In this document: in pieces, positions 62,801-64,000 of the stretch
Layout of the letters: each line of letters begins with the position of its first letter
How positions within the stretch are numbered: the stretch's first letter is position 1
The notes under the pieces: generated by a model
Databases searched by the model: none
What the model was told of the DNA's origin: nothing
Seen by the model: only the letters and a program-made list of their open reading frames with translations
Origin: Arthrobacter sp. 135MFCol5.1
GTDB lineage: Bacteria > Actinomycetota > Actinomycetes > Actinomycetales > Micrococcaceae
Reading direction: 5' to 3'
NCBI RefSeq assembly: GCF_000374865.1
Contig: NZ_KB895462.1
Coordinates: 62,001-126,000 of the forward strand
Length of the DNA stretch: 64,000 bases
Program-made: the position numbers and the translations under genes

Positions 62801-64000
62801 AAGCTGCCGAATCCCCGCACGGACGAACAGCTGCTGCTGGGCGTTGCCGACGACCCCGTGCACCAGGAGCAGCCCACCGTGTTCTACGAACCGGACAGGG
62901 ACGGCAACATGGCCATTTACGGCACGGGCGGCTCCGGCAAGTCGGCCGCACTGCGGGGCATCGCCATTGCCGCCGCGGTGACTCCGCGCGGCGGACCGGT
63001 CCACGTCTACGGCATCGATTGCGGCTCTGCGGGATTGCGGATGCTCGAGGAGCTTCCGCACGTCGGTGAAATCATCAACGGCGACGACGTCGAACGCGTG
63101 GGGCGCCTGCTGCGGCTCCTGCGCGACATCGCCGAGCTGCGGTCAGCGCAGTTCGCCGAGGTACGTGCGTCCACCATCGTCGAATACCGGAAGCTCGCGA
63201 ACCGGCCGGATGAGAAGCGGATCTTCGTGCTGGTGGACGGCATGTCGGCGTTCCGTGAGGCATACGAGCACAGCAAGCTCTCCGGACTGTGGGACATCTT
63301 CCTCCAGCTGGCCACCGACGGCCGCACCCTGGGCATCCACCTGGTGGTGACGGGCGACCGGCCAAACGCCGTGCCGGCCTCCCTGCTGGCCTCGATCCAG
63401 CGCAGGCTGGTCCTGCGACTGTCCTCCGAGGACGACTACATCTCCCTGGATGTGCCCAGGGACGTCCTTACCGCCACCTCGCCCCCTGGGCGCGGTCTCC
63501 TCGACGGCCTCGAAGTCCAGCTGGCAGTCCTGGGCGGTAACTCGAACCTGGCCCTGCAGGCCCGCGAAGTCCACAAACTCAGCGAAGCCATGCAGCGCCA
63601 GGGCCTGGACACCGCCCCCGGAATCGAACGGCTCCCGGACCAAGTGGACCTGGACGTCCTGCCCGCCGGCAGCCCGGACCTGCCCGTCATCGGCGTGGAC
63701 GACGAATCGCTGCAGCCGGCCGAGGTCATGGCCCGCGGCCCGCTGCTCCTGGCGGGCCCGCCAGGGTCCGGGCGTACCGTTGCACTGGTCACCCTGGCCT
63801 ACGCGCTGCGCCGGTCCAACCCCGCCACCGAGCTGATCTACCTCGGCTCCCGCCGCTCCGCCGTCGCGTCCCTGCCCATCTGGAACCGTTCCGTGGTGGG
63901 CCCGGATGATCTCGCCGAGGTGGTGGAGGACCTGGTGGAGCACTCAACCGGAAACCCCGGTTCGGTGGCCATCTTCATCGAGGGCCTCACCGAGTTCACG
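59852..64000 (+). CDS. FHA-domain FtsK/SpoIIIE ATPase, EssC/EccC-like, partial (runs off right edge)
   Basis: 1,383 codons are in the window; the end is missing. In order: an N-terminal ubiquitin-like segment (~1-95), an FHA domain (~105-195, YIGRDRDVDI at 128, SKRHARI), two membrane helices (~242-282), then three P-loop domains. Domain 1 has Walker A GGTTGAGKS (697-705) and Walker B Asp804/Glu805. Domain 2 has Walker A GTGGSGKS (1024-1031) but Asp1129 is followed by Gly, not Glu. Domain 3 has GPPGSGRT, with Arg1308 in place of the Lys. This is the layout of type VII secretion motor proteins. The ATG overlaps the previous stop. Export of WXG100-like or larger proteins is inferred; no WXG100 gene is in the window. 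Confidence 0.9.
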   Translation, partial: MRIRLTLRREPADAKDLAVTVDGLATVADIATVLWAADPDRKGTPPPENLSLRIDEAFVGAGISGNVLARQDNLLESGLRPGSVVSLAQVSEQFHEPGAGRGPAAATLRVLSGPDVGREFSLPTGTSYIGRDRDVDIRLTDPLTSKRHARITVAEGIEIVDTNSANGLLMDGLPVTRATLNSSDTVTLGDTTVTVVPLGHNHAAAPTSPLVDFNRSPRVVPRFEVPKRVLPSGPKRPEDHPFPYIMLVAPLMMGAVIFAVTQNVLSMVFMLMMPLFIVGHYVDQKMRTRKQQKEQLKQFRASMAALRQDLTELQQVERAVRLQEAPSVSDTVDAIYKLGPLLWTHRPEHSSFLGLRFGLGTAPSRVPLEEPSSNDTEVQYSREIQDCIKQFSEIEGVPVVSQLRTSGALGIAGARGLVDDVARGMVLQLVGLHSPAEVVLTAITSAQSRGRWDWLQWLPHVGSGHSPLGGDHLAAGSAGGSSLLARLEDLVDAREAAAKRSGPELRPGIDPDKHDLEEPVLPAVLVVVEDDAPVDRGRLTRLAERGPDAGVHVLWVATDIQALPAACRDFMVVDGEHGTTTGQVRLGRHTYPVSCESVDAELAAQLARMLAPVVDVGKPVNDDSDLPRAVSYATLIGKDFLDNPQAVAERWTENNSVHATAVANRKDNGTLRALVGSKGIEPLYLDLKNEGPHALVGGTTGAGKSEFLQSWVMGMAAAYSPDRVSFLFVDYKGGAAFADCINLPHTVGLVTDLSPHLVRRALTSLRAELHYREQLLNRKKAKDLLALQREADPDAPPYLIIIVDEFAALANEVPEFVDGVVDVAARGRSLGLHLILATQRPAGVIKDNLRANTNLRVALRMADEEDATDILGVPDAAYFDPAIPGRGAAKTGPGRIQGFQTGYAGGWTTDKPQRPQIDIVEMAFGSGPSWEAPAPDKPLAQEPAGPNDIARMTSTIVHAADSLDIRAPRKPWLDELAKTYDFSKLPNPRTDEQLLLGVADDPVHQEQPTVFYEPDRDGNMAIYGTGGSGKSAALRGIAIAAAVTPRGGPVHVYGIDCGSAGLRMLEELPHVGEIINGDDVERVGRLLRLLRDIAELRSAQFAEVRASTIVEYRKLANRPDEKRIFVLVDGMSAFREAYEHSKLSGLWDIFLQLATDGRTLGIHLVVTGDRPNAVPASLLASIQRRLVLRLSSEDDYISLDVPRDVLTATSPPGRGLLDGLEVQLAVLGGNSNLALQAREVHKLSEAMQRQGLDTAPGIERLPDQVDLDVLPAGSPDLPVIGVDDESLQPAEVMARGPLLLAGPPGSGRTVALVTLAYALRRSNPATELIYLGSRRSAVASLPIWNRSVVGPDDLAEVVEDLVEHSTGNPGSVAIFIEGLTEFT

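Noticed and set aside
59852-64000. The terminal gene as a chromosome-partition FtsK
   Set aside because: It has an FHA domain, a ubiquitin-like N-terminus, two helices and three P-loop domains with later ones degenerate, and the part seen shows no gamma domain; this fits EssC/EccC.

Overview
The window is high-GC, densely coded actinobacterial DNA. The gene set points to a soil Micrococcaceae of the Arthrobacter/Pseudarthrobacter type: a GlnR-style nitrate/nitrite assimilation locus, an actinobacterial acyl-CoA carboxylase with an epsilon subunit, an LpdA-like quinone reductase, and a kinase/FHA/MoxR/DUF58 cluster ending in an EssC/EccC-like ATPase. The genus is an inference from gene content. 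I see no tRNA, rRNA, CRISPR array, transposase or prophage, and no gene-free stretch above 300 bases.

Nitrogen and siroheme (1-16 kb). On the minus strand nirB, cobA/SUMT and hemD form a tight operon, followed by a truncated FAD oxidoreductase at the left edge. nirD lies divergently from nirB. A second minus-strand operon holds narK, the molybdenum nitrate reductase and its FAD/[2Fe-2S] reductase. Together they import nitrate, reduce it to nitrite and then ammonium, and make the siroheme that NirB needs. Both operons have 11-bp-phased GlnR-like boxes. Between them lie a phosphohexomutase, a purine nucleoside phosphorylase and an LpdA-like flavoprotein.

Transport and housekeeping (16-34.8 kb). 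This part has an MHS-family symporter, a class I amidotransferase, an NTF2-like protein, a biotin-dependent carboxylase alpha chain, Maf, a TetR/MMPL pair with a divergent secreted protein, a dicarboxylate/amino-acid symporter, a DUF885 protein, carboxylase epsilon and beta subunits, an SDR, biotin ligase, a PH-domain membrane protein and a class III adenylyl cyclase. The two carboxylase loci share an almost identical 17-bp palindrome. Eight genes have a TANNNT box placed for leaderless transcription.

Surface/signalling cluster (34.9-64 kb and beyond). Two tandem giant proteins (about 2,050 residues each) have an N-terminal membrane anchor, a propeller-like region, about 11 Ig/cadherin-like repeats and FN3-like repeats. 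They are followed by a chain of mostly overlapping genes: MoxR ATPase, DUF58, a transglutaminase-fold membrane protein lacking its catalytic Cys, a zinc-ribbon/RDD/FHA protein, PP2C phosphatase, a zinc-ribbon/FHA protein, a receptor Ser/Thr kinase, an FHA/HTH-like protein and a three-ATPase FtsK/EssC-like protein that runs off the right edge. The layout resembles the bifidobacterial PFNA cluster joined to a type VII-like secretion ATPase. It is the best candidate here for a poorly described system: a phosphorylation-controlled machine that builds or exports very large surface proteins.
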